From Chlamydiota bacterium (GTDB taxonomy: Bacteria; Chlamydiota; Chlamydiia; Chlamydiales; JAAZZY01), in assembly GCA_022601345.1 (NCBI GenBank), contig JAJACU010000010.1, positions 1 to 64,000 of the forward strand: a stretch of 64,000 bases of DNA. Reading direction: 5' to 3'. Under the pieces are notes generated by a model. The model ran no database searches. It had not been told where the DNA came from and was given only the letters and a program-made list of their open reading frames with translations. Below, in pieces: positions 17,104 to 25,785 of this stretch. A program made the position numbers and the translations under genes. How positions within the stretch are numbered: position 1 is the first letter of the stretch; every line of letters begins with the position of its first letter.

Positions 17104-17343
17104 CTAGATTTTTTTGATCACTTTTAACATAGAGTTATATCCATGTAATAAAAATGTCATTTGTTCAAATTCTTTTTGGTCATCATGACCTTCACGTAGC
17201 ATTTGTTTAAGAGCTTCAATACGTCTACTGGCACGCTCTTCCATTTCTTTCTTTTTCTGAGGATTATTTTTCAAGTTATTTTCCATGTCAAAAACAGTTT
17301 TTTCAGCCTGTTTTTTCTTCTTATTCTTTTCCATTCCAAACAT
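17104..17343 (-). CDS. Small T3SS needle co-chaperone (CdsE)
   Basis: A 79-residue, highly charged helical protein, first Lys/Glu-rich (MEKNKKKKQAEKTVFDMENN), then with a helix rich in Arg, Gln and Glu. It sits immediately upstream of the needle gene, the position of CT665 (CdsE), which pairs with CdsG to chaperone CdsF. Sequence conservation in this family is weak, so position carries most of the weight. Confidence 0.75.
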   Translation of the reverse strand: MFGMEKNKKKKQAEKTVFDMENNLKNNPQKKKEMEERASRRIEALKQMLREGHDDQKEFEQMTFLLHGYNSMLKVIKKI

Positions 17344-17388
17344 GTGAGTATCCTCTCAGTATTTTATACTACAGTAATTTATTTAATA

Positions 17389-19308
17389 TTAATCACACTT
17401 AATACATTCAATTTTATATTTCAAACCATTTTTTTCTAAAAAAACGAAATTACCTTCGAAGGCTATAACTTTCATGCCATCTAGTTTGTCGCCAGGCAGT
17501 AAAATTTTCCCATCTACTTCTACTGCTTTTACTTTGCTCTCTTGTTTTGCAAAACCTGTAACAGTATATTTTAGTGTTGGAGGTTCTCTTAGACCTAGAT
17601 AATTTGTTAAATTTACAATTGATGGATCATGAAGTAAACTGTGAAATTTGTGTTCTGCTGTTTTAAGAGCGCCGCCAGATTTTGGTGTCACAAGAACAAC
17701 AAAGTTATTGATTTTTCTAACGCCCATAATCTTAGAAATATCACCGCTTGCTTTATGATACGCTTTTTCATACTTATGGTTAATGTAACCACCAAGGCTC
17801 ACTTCACCATTGCTCAGTTCAATATTTACATTGTAAAATCCATAGTTATAAAGCTTGCTTGCAATCTCTTGAAAAAGGTCTTGCTCAACTACAACATAGT
17901 TATTCAGGCGTTCAATATATGGAAATTGTATATTCATATAGTCGGTAAGCTCGGCATTATCTTCACGAGTAGGGAGGTAACCCGATAAAACAAACTGCCC
18001 AGCTTTTGGCGAATGCACACTTATACCCTGCCAGTTACCATTACGAGTCAAAATAAGGTTCATCTCTTGATTAACATATTCATCAACAACTACATCATTT
18101 TTTATGTTGGTAATGTATGCTAAATTATCTAACTTATACATGAGCTCTTCTTGTTGAGTTGAGCTTAAGACGTGCCCAACTACGAAGATTTCTCCGTTAT
18201 TCGTATTATAAGTAAATCGAATATCAGGAAACTCATCACCTAAAGCGTTGCTAATAGTTCTAGTATAGTCTTTATTATACTTCTCTACTGGAGAAGTCTT
18301 AAATAGAAGCATTGCACCTGTTCCTAAAATTAGGATCGCTGCAATCAAGACCCCTGTAAAAACAAATGTTGACTCTGTTACAAATCCTTTCAACAAAGAC
18401 TTTTTCGTTTCAAGAACTTCTTCAACAACTTCGTCTTCTATTTCTTCTTCCACTTGCTCTTCTTCAAGCTGTGGGATTTTTGTAACAACAGTTTCTTCTC
18501 CTGCTTCGCGATCTACTACAATAAATGTAGTCGTTCCAAGCGTGGTCATGTTCTTAGGAGTAATAAACTTTTGACCTTTGATCTGCTCATCATCTATGAC
18601 CACGCCATTTCGGCTATCGAGATCTTCGATGATAATTTCATCTTCTTCTGTTATGGAAATACGAGCATGATGACGAGATACACTTAAGTCATTAAAAATA
18701 ATGTCACAGCCTGTGACATCAGTTCCTATGATGTATGAGCGCCCTTTTTGCATTGCAAATTCTGCGCCAGAGTTAGGCCCTGTAAGCACTTTCAAAATAA
18801 AACGCTCTGAAGCTACGTAGCTCTCTGAAAGATCTCCATAAGTATCATCATCGCCTACATCTTGAAAAATGGTATCGTAATAATTTCCATCTTCTTTCTC
18901 TTTATCGCGAGGGTGAGACTCATCTTCGTCAAGGTCTATAGAAATAGGTGGTTCATCTAGATCTTCAAAAAGTTGATCATAGTCACTAGAAGATTTACTA
19001 GAAGATGCTTTGACTTCAGTAAAACGAAAATGAGATTCTCCCAACTTGAGTGTCTGATTGTTACCTAGCTGCTGATCATCCTTTAAAGGCTCATCTTCAA
19101 CTAAAACAGGGTTCGTTCTGCTTAAATTTTTAATCCAATACTTACCATCTTTCTGCCAAATTTTAGCATGCTGACGTGAAGCTTTAGGATCATCTAAAAC
19201 AAAATCACAATCTTTGGGATCACGCCCAATTATCCATGTCGTTCCCTTTTCTAGAATTAACTCAAGTCCTTTTTCAGGACCATCTATTGCAATTAACTTT
19301 GCAACCAC
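17389..19308 (-). CDS. sctD: T3SS inner-membrane ring protein with two FHA domains (CdsD/SctD)
   Basis: A 639-residue protein. Two cytosolic FHA domains are visible: the first about residues 5-100 (GRDPKDCDFVLDDPKASRQH) and the second about 165-265 (CDIIFNDLSVSRHHARI). After an acidic linker comes one membrane segment (about 315-335, FVFTGVLIAAILILGTGAML), then periplasmic BON/ring-building-like repeats to the C-terminus. The double-FHA architecture is the chlamydial CdsD type (CT664); other SctD proteins have one. FHA domains bind phosphothreonine, so regulation by the Pkn kinases is plausible. It is shorter than C. trachomatis CdsD (about 830). Confidence 0.93.
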   Translation of the reverse strand: MVAKLIAIDGPEKGLELILEKGTTWIIGRDPKDCDFVLDDPKASRQHAKIWQKDGKYWIKNLSRTNPVLVEDEPLKDDQQLGNNQTLKLGESHFRFTEVKASSSKSSSDYDQLFEDLDEPPISIDLDEDESHPRDKEKEDGNYYDTIFQDVGDDDTYGDLSESYVASERFILKVLTGPNSGAEFAMQKGRSYIIGTDVTGCDIIFNDLSVSRHHARISITEEDEIIIEDLDSRNGVVIDDEQIKGQKFITPKNMTTLGTTTFIVVDREAGEETVVTKIPQLEEEQVEEEIEDEVVEEVLETKKSLLKGFVTESTFVFTGVLIAAILILGTGAMLLFKTSPVEKYNKDYTRTISNALGDEFPDIRFTYNTNNGEIFVVGHVLSSTQQEELMYKLDNLAYITNIKNDVVVDEYVNQEMNLILTRNGNWQGISVHSPKAGQFVLSGYLPTREDNAELTDYMNIQFPYIERLNNYVVVEQDLFQEIASKLYNYGFYNVNIELSNGEVSLGGYINHKYEKAYHKASGDISKIMGVRKINNFVVLVTPKSGGALKTAEHKFHSLLHDPSIVNLTNYLGLREPPTLKYTVTGFAKQESKVKAVEVDGKILLPGDKLDGMKVIAFEGNFVFLEKNGLKYKIECIKCD

Positions 19309-19320
19309 TCTTCACCGCTA

Positions 19321-19749
19321 TTAGTTTAACGTCATTAATAGGCTCTTTTCGCCTGCCTGTGCCTCTGCCAACTCTGATTTCCAAAAATCAACAAAATTGA
19401 CAAAATCTTCTAGTGCATTTTTAAATTCACCAAACTGTAACCTATAAGGAACAGCTGTCGTGAAAGTCAACGATTTATTTTCTTCGCTGTAGCCAAACAC
19501 ACCCCCTCCTGTTCCGTTGCCAAATAGATTCAAATGCATTAGAGAAGAGACTAAAACTTCACGATTTTTTTCAGGCAGCTTTCCTATGACACTCATAAAG
19601 TTGACTCCCGGATGTAAATCCGAATATCTAACAACGATATCCTTGCCAAAGTCTATGCTATAGATCTTATTCTCATCTGGATAAGAAGCTTGATCAAACC
19701 CTAATAAATCGATTACCTTCTCGGTAAATTCCTGAATTTCTCCAGCCAT
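19321..19749 (-). CDS. CesT-family T3SS chaperone (CT663-like)
   Basis: A 142-residue acidic protein with the alternating helix and strand pattern of class I T3SS chaperones: N-terminal helix (IQEFTEKVIDLLGFDQ), beta strands around VVRYSDLHPGVNFMSVIG, a Leu-rich helix, a GGGVFGYSEENKSLTFTTAV hairpin and a C-terminal helix. It is the first gene of the T3SS operon, 12 nt before sctD, matching CT663. The cargo is probably one of the secreted proteins encoded just upstream. Confidence 0.85.
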   Translation of the reverse strand: MAGEIQEFTEKVIDLLGFDQASYPDENKIYSIDFGKDIVVRYSDLHPGVNFMSVIGKLPEKNREVLVSSLMHLNLFGNGTGGGVFGYSEENKSLTFTTAVPYRLQFGEFKNALEDFVNFVDFWKSELAEAQAGEKSLLMTLN

Positions 19750-19841
19750 CTAAATTATTAACAAGTTACATTTGGGTAATTTTTTAGTGTGTACAGAATT
19801 CAAGAGTTTAAATCAAAAAATTTTTGAATTTATTTATAAAT

Positions 19842-19870
19842 AAAAAAAACCCCGCAGAATATGCGAGGTT
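19842..19870 (-). terminator. Intrinsic terminator after the translocator-like gene
   Basis: On the minus strand the stem AACCTCGCA / TGCGGGGTT (one G-U pair) with a 5-nt loop is followed by eight T. It lies 32 nt after the stop at 19903 and separates the secreted-protein block from the T3SS operon. Confidence 0.88.
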
Positions 19871-19902
19871 TCGAAATCCAACTTAAGAGATATTAATGAC
19901 TC

Positions 19903-21396
19903 TTAAGCCATACTTTGTGTAACAGCTCCAATAACTTGGGATTCCATTTGAGAATACCACTCCATTAGACCTCTAACCTGATCAAGAGCACCTGAAATAG
20001 ATCCATCTTGAGCTCCTCTCACAGAGGCCATAACTGATGCTTGTGCATTGGCCATTGTAGCTTGAGCTTCTGCTGAAGCTGCTGTAAGCTTTTGAGATAC
20101 ACTCAATAAACTTGTAGCTCCACTTGAAAAACCCTGAACGACCTGCGACAACAATTGACGTTTTTGCAAGCCTGAGTCAAGCATACGTCTCTCATGAGCC
20201 GCCATTCTAGATGTTACATTTGTTCTTGTATTTTCAATTTTAGTTTTAAAGGATTCAGCCTCAGATGTTTTACCATAACTACGTAGGATTTTACCCACAG
20301 ACTCTCCTGGCATACCTCTAAGTGAATTTAAGGCCGTATCAGGTAAGTCTAAAGATGCACCTAACTCATCCATAAATTCAGCTGCAACATCAGGATCTGA
20401 ATAAATTTTTTCTAAAGTATCACCAACACTTGGAGCTCCTTCTACAGGAGTTTCTTCAATTAATTCTTGGAAAACAGTCGATCCAGCAGATTTGCTAAGA
20501 GCAATGTTCTTTTCTAGCTTGAGTTGAGCATCCTTCTTCGCTAAACCAGCTACTTTACTTTTTGCTAGTTTATCTTTAAATGAATCAGGACTTGCTTCTT
20601 CTTGCTCTTGTAGAGATTGAGTCGATTTTTCATGAGCGGCTTTAAACCTCTTGGCAAGCTCTCTAGCTTGGGCCTTATCAGCTGCAATTTCTTCAGAAGT
20701 TTTCGAAGTTGGAGTCTCTTCAATTGCAGAATCTGAATCACTTACTTCACCATGACCTACAGTTTCATCATCTAGCGCTGCGCCTTTATTCACTGACAAA
20801 TCACTTAGAGCTTTATCTTGGAAAGCAAGCTCATCTTCCATAACACCATTTGTAGAGCCTAATTCTAAAGCTCCCTGCCCCATACCTGCAAGACCTGTGA
20901 CACCACCTGCAATTGCAGATCCAGCTTGAAGTCTCATTTGCTGAGCTTCTGACTCACCTTTTTGCATTGTAAATTGAGCACTTAAATTAGCAGATTTAAT
21001 TTGGTTTTGTACTTCTGTTTGCTGAGCTTGAGATAACGTTGACCTCAATTCAAAGTTAATTCGCATAATTAATGGAGCCACTTTAAACATAAACAATGAA
21101 AGAGCATCTCCCGACCATGTTGAAAAAAGATCAGACCCTTTACTTGCTTCGCTTGAACTGTCATCATCACTTCTAGCTGCACGTGAGGTTGCATTACCAA
21201 TATCTTTTTGAGGTCTCAGCTTACTGCTTTTTGACTTTTTATCACTCTTAACAACTCGCTTTTCTGAAGCAACAGTACTTTTCTTCTTACTTTTTTTCTT
21301 CACAGCTGCGGCTTGAACAAGAGCTCCATGATGCACTTGCGAATGCTTTACTTTACTTGCCTGAGAACTGCTGTTTGTTGGAGAAACTGAAACCAT
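19903..21396 (-). CDS. Probable T3SS translocator (CopD/SctB-like) or secreted substrate
   Basis: A 497-residue protein. Residues 1-90 are Ser/Lys-rich and disordered, with HGALVQAAAVKKKSKKK recalling the QAA motif of the downstream paralogues. Residues 100-155 are amphipathic helical (Gln-rich coiled coil). One Gly/Ala membrane-active segment spans about 158-180 (GSAIAGGVTGLAGMGQGAL). A long C-terminal coiled coil follows (about 400-497). This layout fits small translocators of the YopD/CopD class. It has its own perfect promoter (21440-21468), an AAGGA ribosome site and a terminator, so it is one transcription unit. Confidence 0.6.
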   Translation of the reverse strand: MVSVSPTNSSSQASKVKHSQVHHGALVQAAAVKKKSKKKSTVASEKRVVKSDKKSKSSKLRPQKDIGNATSRAARSDDDSSSEASKGSDLFSTWSGDALSLFMFKVAPLIMRINFELRSTLSQAQQTEVQNQIKSANLSAQFTMQKGESEAQQMRLQAGSAIAGGVTGLAGMGQGALELGSTNGVMEDELAFQDKALSDLSVNKGAALDDETVGHGEVSDSDSAIEETPTSKTSEEIAADKAQARELAKRFKAAHEKSTQSLQEQEEASPDSFKDKLAKSKVAGLAKKDAQLKLEKNIALSKSAGSTVFQELIEETPVEGAPSVGDTLEKIYSDPDVAAEFMDELGASLDLPDTALNSLRGMPGESVGKILRSYGKTSEAESFKTKIENTRTNVTSRMAAHERRMLDSGLQKRQLLSQVVQGFSSGATSLLSVSQKLTAASAEAQATMANAQASVMASVRGAQDGSISGALDQVRGLMEWYSQMESQVIGAVTQSMA

Positions 21397-21439
21397 TATA
21401 TTATCCTTTTTTATTAATATAGTTTATTTAAGTTAAACT

Positions 21440-21468
21440 ATTATACCATATATTTTATTATTTGTCAA
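21440..21468 (-). promoter_or_regulatory. Perfect sigma-70-type promoter, extended -10
   Basis: Minus strand: TTGACA (21463-21468), 17-nt spacer, TATAAT (21440-21445), with TGG just before the -10 (extended -10). The -10 is 44 nt from the start codon of the gene at 21396. First of five near-identical promoters in this block. Confidence 0.88.
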
Positions 21469-21484
21469 CTATTATTTATTAATA

Positions 21485-23956
21485 CTAAGCACTCATTAAC
21501 ATATTATTATTACGTCTTTGAGTAGAAACAACAGCCCCTAAAAGCTCAAACTCACTTGCAGAGTCTTTAGCGTGCTGGCTCTCACCTTGCTTAGTTGCTT
21601 TAATTGCCATGTTAAATGTCGATACAAATTGCTCAACGAGCTCTGTCTCTCCAGTAAGCTGAGCAATCTCTTTTAGAGTTGCAGCTAAATCATCATCATT
21701 GCGTGCTATTTCGAACTCAACAATTGCCTGAGCACCTTGGTCTAATAACATCATCCAACGAGAAATTTTCTGTAACATTCTCATGACTCTTGCTATGCTT
21801 TTAGTGATATTTTCAGCGGTTTGCGCTGCACTTTCTCCACCTTTTGCAATAGCACTTGCTTCAGCCGCATCCGCAGACAATCCTGACGTAATACTTCTTT
21901 GTATTTTGACAAGCTTTGCCAACATCTTTGTAAACATTCTTCTAAGAGCACTTAAAGCCTTTTGCTTCATAGTTCTAGTATCAGTTCCCTCTTCTGCTTC
22001 ACTAGTAGTAGCCTCTGGAGTCCCTTCAGGAGCAGACGCTTTACTTACAGAAGTGATAGCCTGACTAGAATCCTCTTCTCCATCTAAAGCCATATCTTGA
22101 GCAATTTCTGTGAAACTTGTACGAACAGCAGCAGCATTAGCAGTTGTTGGAGAAACTTCAGCCTGAGCAGCACCTGTAGTGGTAGGCTCTACGGCAACAG
22201 GATCTTCCAAAGCAGCTACACCTTGAGCTGTCTCATCAACAGCTTGAGCTCCTCCACTCTCAGACATCGTTATAGCAACGGATGCAGGTGTCTCTGAAGC
22301 GACCATGCTGACAGAAGCCGATGGGTCACCTGGAATCGCTCCTGCTGCAGGTTCAACAACATCACTAGCAGATGCTTGCGCAGCTGCAGGAACTGGTGTT
22401 TTTGCTGAAGTGGGCTCTCCCCCTTCACTTGCTGATCCTTCTTCAATAGCACCATCATCACCAAGACTTAAGCTCTCATCCATCTCTACTCCAACATCAC
22501 TTGCAAGTGACTCAGTATCCCCAAAAACAGAAGATATATATTCCATTGCAGAAGATGCCGCACTAGAGATTCCATCTGCAGCCATAGCCGCTCCTGCAGA
22601 CAAGGCGCTACCAACTGATCTTACTAAATTTGTTAATGAGTCACCACAAGTTAAAAGAATCATACCAATATTGATACCCATTACAGCCCAACATACCCAT
22701 CCTGGAAATTTACTTGGATCAAACTGCCCTGTAGCAATAGCTCCGACTGTATTTGTTAACCATCCGGTCATCCCTGCAACAAAAAGTACTGCTGCAACAC
22801 ATAGTCCAGTACAAGTTCCTTCAGAGGCTATAGCGACTGTAATCGCTATAATAAGTGTTATTGTCACGATAATTGATTGAACAACATATGGAGGAATATT
22901 CATAAATTTAGCTACTGCAGCAATCATTTTCTGGATATCACCATTAGCTGCAAGAATCATAGGTATACCAAACTGTGGTAAACCTGAAGCACATAATATT
23001 GCTCCAAAAACATCACCTAGAATCTTTAACGTCTCAGCTTTACATGAGTGATCGTGAGATTCTTTAATTGCATCCGCATTTTTAGAATAAACCTTCTTAG
23101 AGTCACTAAGCATCTCTTTACCCATCTCATCTTGAACATCCATCTCTACGATTTCTGTTTTGATTCCAAGTTTCTGAAGAAGCTGATTGACTTCAATTGA
23201 GTCTAGAATCGATGCAAAAATAGACTGATCAATATCCGGGTTAGATTTATGCTCTGGATTGGTAATATCCACACCATGTTTAGCATATCCCTTGGCAACC
23301 GTGTTTAAAGCGGGCTTCCAAGCTTTCATTCCAATTTTACGAAAGGCTCTAGAATAACCTCTAGCTTTATGCTTAGCTTTTTCAAGTTGCTTATCTGTTA
23401 GCTTACAATCCTTCAAATTTTTACGGTCTAAAATTTGATCGAGAACATTCTTTTTAAGATCAAGTTTAAGTTCTGGCCACTCTTCTGCTTGAGCACGAAG
23501 CTGTATTTTTGTGTGTTGGTTGAAGATAAGCCCCAAACCTTTTATTTGAGCTTCGTTAAAAGCATTTTTTCTTCCACTTTTACCTGCATTTTTACCTTTA
23601 CTAGTTTTAGATGGCTTGCTTGCTTTCCCAGTCTTAGCAGATGCTGCTGTCTTTGTTTTTTTCGCAATTACAGGAGTGTCTTGAGTTTTGCTTTTTTTAG
23701 AAGATTTTCCATTTTTAGAAGCACGTTTAGACATAGCGCGAGCCACGTTTCTTCTTCTAGAAATAATATCCTTACCATCAGAGCGTTTCTTTTTTAATTT
23801 ATCATCTTCTTTATCAGATTGCTGAAGAGAGATTTCATCACTTTTAACTTGGTGCTTGCGTTTTTCATCTTGCTTACGTTGACTTTCATTCAAGCGATTA
23901 AGTGCTTGAACGTCAAACAAAAGACCGATAGAAGATTGACTACTTGATGAAGACAT
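21485..23956 (-). CDS. Probable large T3SS translocator (CopB/SctE-like)
   Basis: An 823-residue protein. Residues 1-135 are extremely Lys/Ser-rich and disordered. The centre has closely spaced hydrophobic segments (about 357-378, 382-402 and 418-437; TITLIIAITVAIAS, VAAVLFVAGMTG, WAVMGINIGMILL), the hairpin seen in YopB/CopB translocators. Residues ~500-650 are an Ala/Ser/Pro/Glu low-complexity linker, then a helical C-terminal region (IQRSITSGLSADAAEA). It is followed by the SctB-like gene, the usual order of a translocator pair. It has its own promoter and an AAGGAG ribosome site. Confidence 0.62.
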   Translation of the reverse strand: MSSSSSQSSIGLLFDVQALNRLNESQRKQDEKRKHQVKSDEISLQQSDKEDDKLKKKRSDGKDIISRRRNVARAMSKRASKNGKSSKKSKTQDTPVIAKKTKTAASAKTGKASKPSKTSKGKNAGKSGRKNAFNEAQIKGLGLIFNQHTKIQLRAQAEEWPELKLDLKKNVLDQILDRKNLKDCKLTDKQLEKAKHKARGYSRAFRKIGMKAWKPALNTVAKGYAKHGVDITNPEHKSNPDIDQSIFASILDSIEVNQLLQKLGIKTEIVEMDVQDEMGKEMLSDSKKVYSKNADAIKESHDHSCKAETLKILGDVFGAILCASGLPQFGIPMILAANGDIQKMIAAVAKFMNIPPYVVQSIIVTITLIIAITVAIASEGTCTGLCVAAVLFVAGMTGWLTNTVGAIATGQFDPSKFPGWVCWAVMGINIGMILLTCGDSLTNLVRSVGSALSAGAAMAADGISSAASSAMEYISSVFGDTESLASDVGVEMDESLSLGDDGAIEEGSASEGGEPTSAKTPVPAAAQASASDVVEPAAGAIPGDPSASVSMVASETPASVAITMSESGGAQAVDETAQGVAALEDPVAVEPTTTGAAQAEVSPTTANAAAVRTSFTEIAQDMALDGEEDSSQAITSVSKASAPEGTPEATTSEAEEGTDTRTMKQKALSALRRMFTKMLAKLVKIQRSITSGLSADAAEASAIAKGGESAAQTAENITKSIARVMRMLQKISRWMMLLDQGAQAIVEFEIARNDDDLAATLKEIAQLTGETELVEQFVSTFNMAIKATKQGESQHAKDSASEFELLGAVVSTQRRNNNMLMSA

Positions 23957-24001
23957 ATAATATTTGCTCCTTTAAGAGGGTTTTAACTTATTGACATAAA
24001 T

Positions 24002-24030
24002 ATTATAGCACATTTTTTAATAAATGTCAA
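24002..24030 (-). promoter_or_regulatory. Perfect sigma-70-type promoter, extended -10
   Basis: Minus strand: TTGACA (24025-24030), 17-nt spacer ending TGTGC, TATAAT (24002-24007). The -10 is 46 nt from the start codon at 23956. The TGTGC before the -10 is the same as in the promoter at 24850-24878. Confidence 0.88.
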
Positions 24031-24070
24031 CTAATATCGAACATTTAGTTTATTAAACTTAGATCAATTA

Positions 24071-24805
24071 TTAACTAAATTGAAGCTGATCTTGCATGAC
24101 TCTAAGGAAAGATGTAAATTCAGAGGCATACTGACTCTGATCATTAAGCATCAACCTAACTTGAGCTTGCAAAGAGTCTGGAATCTGCTTGTTACTCTCG
24201 ACTTCGGTATTTGCAGTATTGATTTTCTGAGAAAACGCATTTACATATGAACGATAATGAGACAACGTTTTGAACTTGTGAACAAGACCCACGCACCCAT
24301 TTATCATCGTAGTAGTGCATCCAGAAGGTATCGCAGGAGGGTGTCCTGATAACTGTTCAACTTCCAACTTACCTGCCATTCTCTCTGCAGGGTTCTTACT
24401 TTTCTCTAACTGGTGCGCTGCTGAAAGGGCATCTGACCAACCTGTATAAGCAGAAAAAGCCGCCCAGTTTTTTTGTAAAAAAGAAAGATCACTCAATTCT
24501 TTTTGCATATTTTGGATTGATCCTGTTCCATTTTTTATGAGAGTATCATAGAGAGTTTTGGACATTCTAGCTAAAGAAACTCCGATGTCTTCAGACTCTC
24601 CCATTCCTTCTAGAAGGGACATCATACCCAAAAACATAGCATGGTCAGATTCAGACGCCTTAGAGTGGGATTTAGATCTACTTGTATGGTGAGCTCCGCT
24701 CACAGAAGAAGACCGACTTGCCTTCTTCTTGGAAGAAGGGCTCTCTTGGTGTTGAGAAGCTGCTTGAGACATTACATGAGGATTGATTGCTGCGCTTTGG
24801 CTCAT
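24071..24805 (-). CDS. Candidate T3SS substrate with INPHVMSQAAS motif
   Basis: A 244-residue helical protein I do not recognise. Residues 7-17 (INPHVMSQAAS) are almost identical to the next gene. A Ser/Lys/His-rich disordered stretch (about 18-52) follows, then helices to the end; there is no signal peptide or membrane span. Context (promoter of the shared type, neighbours that look like translocators) suggests a type III exported protein, possibly tip- or filament-like in size. No catalytic motif is visible. Confidence 0.6.
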   Translation of the reverse strand: MSQSAAINPHVMSQAASQHQESPSSKKKASRSSSVSGAHHTSRSKSHSKASESDHAMFLGMMSLLEGMGESEDIGVSLARMSKTLYDTLIKNGTGSIQNMQKELSDLSFLQKNWAAFSAYTGWSDALSAAHQLEKSKNPAERMAGKLEVEQLSGHPPAIPSGCTTTMINGCVGLVHKFKTLSHYRSYVNAFSQKINTANTEVESNKQIPDSLQAQVRLMLNDQSQYASEFTSFLRVMQDQLQFS

Positions 24806-24849
24806 AAATTAACCTTATTATTTTATTATACTATTCTTACTATAGAAAT

Positions 24850-24878
24850 ATTATAGCACAAAATTAGTTAATTGTCAA
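24850..24878 (-). promoter_or_regulatory. Perfect sigma-70-type promoter, extended -10
   Basis: Minus strand: TTGACA (24873-24878), 17-nt spacer ending TGTGC, TATAAT (24850-24855), 45 nt from the start codon at 24805. Confidence 0.88.
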
Positions 24879-24890
24879 GGATTTTTTTAA

Positions 24891-24926
24891 TAAAAAAAGA
24901 CCCATGTTGTTAAAACATGAGCCTTT
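24891..24926 (-). terminator. Intrinsic terminator after the 243-residue substrate gene
   Basis: Minus strand: 13-bp stem AAAGGCTCATGTT / AACATGGGTCTTT with two G-U pairs, 5-nt loop, then a T-rich run. It lies 25 nt past the stop at 24951 and just upstream of the next promoter, so each gene of this block is separately transcribed. Confidence 0.88.
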
Positions 24927-24950
24927 AAGTTAGAAACAAGGGGTGATTTT

Positions 24951-25682
24951 TTAAGCAGAAACTACGTCAGTCCACATAGAAGATTCTGAACCGATCTCTG
25001 CAACAAGTTCTGTTGTTGCCTGCTGGACTTGTGTAGGTTTCATAGAATCAGCAACCGTTTGCCAATTCGATAAATTGGTTGAAGCAATATTTAAGTCATT
25101 AGAAATTACAGATCCTTTTCCAAGAAATGTCGAAAGGGTATTATTACTACTAGCGGCCCATTTAGACACTAAGCTTGCAAAGGCATCTTTGTCAGTTGAG
25201 GTTATGTTTGGATTATTATAAACCCCACTAAACACATCTGCATATCCAGTTTGTGAACAAAATTTCATAAAATTAGCAGCTGTTGCGCTAACTTTATTGC
25301 CCACAGCAGCGCCCCAACGCTGAACAAGTCCTATAAATGCCTTACTATTACAGCAAAGACCTTGAGCACTTAAAAGAGCCTTAAGCATAGCTACATAAGA
25401 TTGGGAGTTGCTCACAGCTGTCTTTTGAAGAGTCGCATCCATAGAACTCATACTAATGGTTACGTCTGCCAAATCCATAATCATACCCACCTGAAGGTTG
25501 ATCGCTGCATTTACAGCATCATCGGGATTGAAGGGGCCTTTACCTTTAGGAGCTGCGCTTTTCTTTGGGGCAGAACTTCCCAGTCCTCCAGCTTTTTTTC
25601 TCTTTGTAGAGTCAACTTTATGCTGTTGAGTAGAAGCTGCCTGAGACATTACATGTGGGTTTATTGTGTGTGAACCTGTCAT
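24951..25682 (-). CDS. Candidate T3SS substrate with INPHVMSQAAS motif (paralogue)
   Basis: A 243-residue helical protein, similar in size and N-terminus to the gene at 24071-24805. Residues 7-17 repeat INPHVMSQAAS, followed by a basic Lys/Gly/Pro-rich stretch (KRKKAGG, KGKGP). The rest is Ser/Ala/Asn-rich helices without membrane segments. It is probably an exported substrate or structural extracellular component; the function is unknown. It has its own perfect promoter and a strong terminator, and a good AAGGA ribosome site. Confidence 0.6.
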   Translation of the reverse strand: MTGSHTINPHVMSQAASTQQHKVDSTKRKKAGGLGSSAPKKSAAPKGKGPFNPDDAVNAAINLQVGMIMDLADVTISMSSMDATLQKTAVSNSQSYVAMLKALLSAQGLCCNSKAFIGLVQRWGAAVGNKVSATAANFMKFCSQTGYADVFSGVYNNPNITSTDKDAFASLVSKWAASSNNTLSTFLGKGSVISNDLNIASTNLSNWQTVADSMKPTQVQQATTELVAEIGSESSMWTDVVSA

Positions 25683-25725
25683 TTATTTATTCCTTTTACT
25701 ATACTTATTATTATTTTATAAAAAC

Positions 25726-25754
25726 ATTATAACATAATTAACTATACTTGTCAA
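25726..25754 (-). promoter_or_regulatory. Perfect sigma-70-type promoter, extended -10
   Basis: Minus strand: TTGACA (25749-25754), 17-nt spacer ending ATGT, TATAAT (25726-25731), 44 nt from the start codon at 25682. Confidence 0.88.
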
Positions 25755-25785
25755 GTTATTTATTGATATCCTATATATAAAACTA

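Noticed and set aside
17641-17988. Plus-strand open frame of 115 codons within sctD
   Set aside because: It is antisense to a well-conserved T3SS gene, has no ribosome site and shows no recognisable protein features.
22305-22880. A long plus-strand open frame inside the large translocator candidate
   Set aside because: It is antisense to a gene with a promoter, ribosome site and membrane hairpin. Its Ala/Ser/Pro composition mirrors the low-complexity coding region on the other strand.
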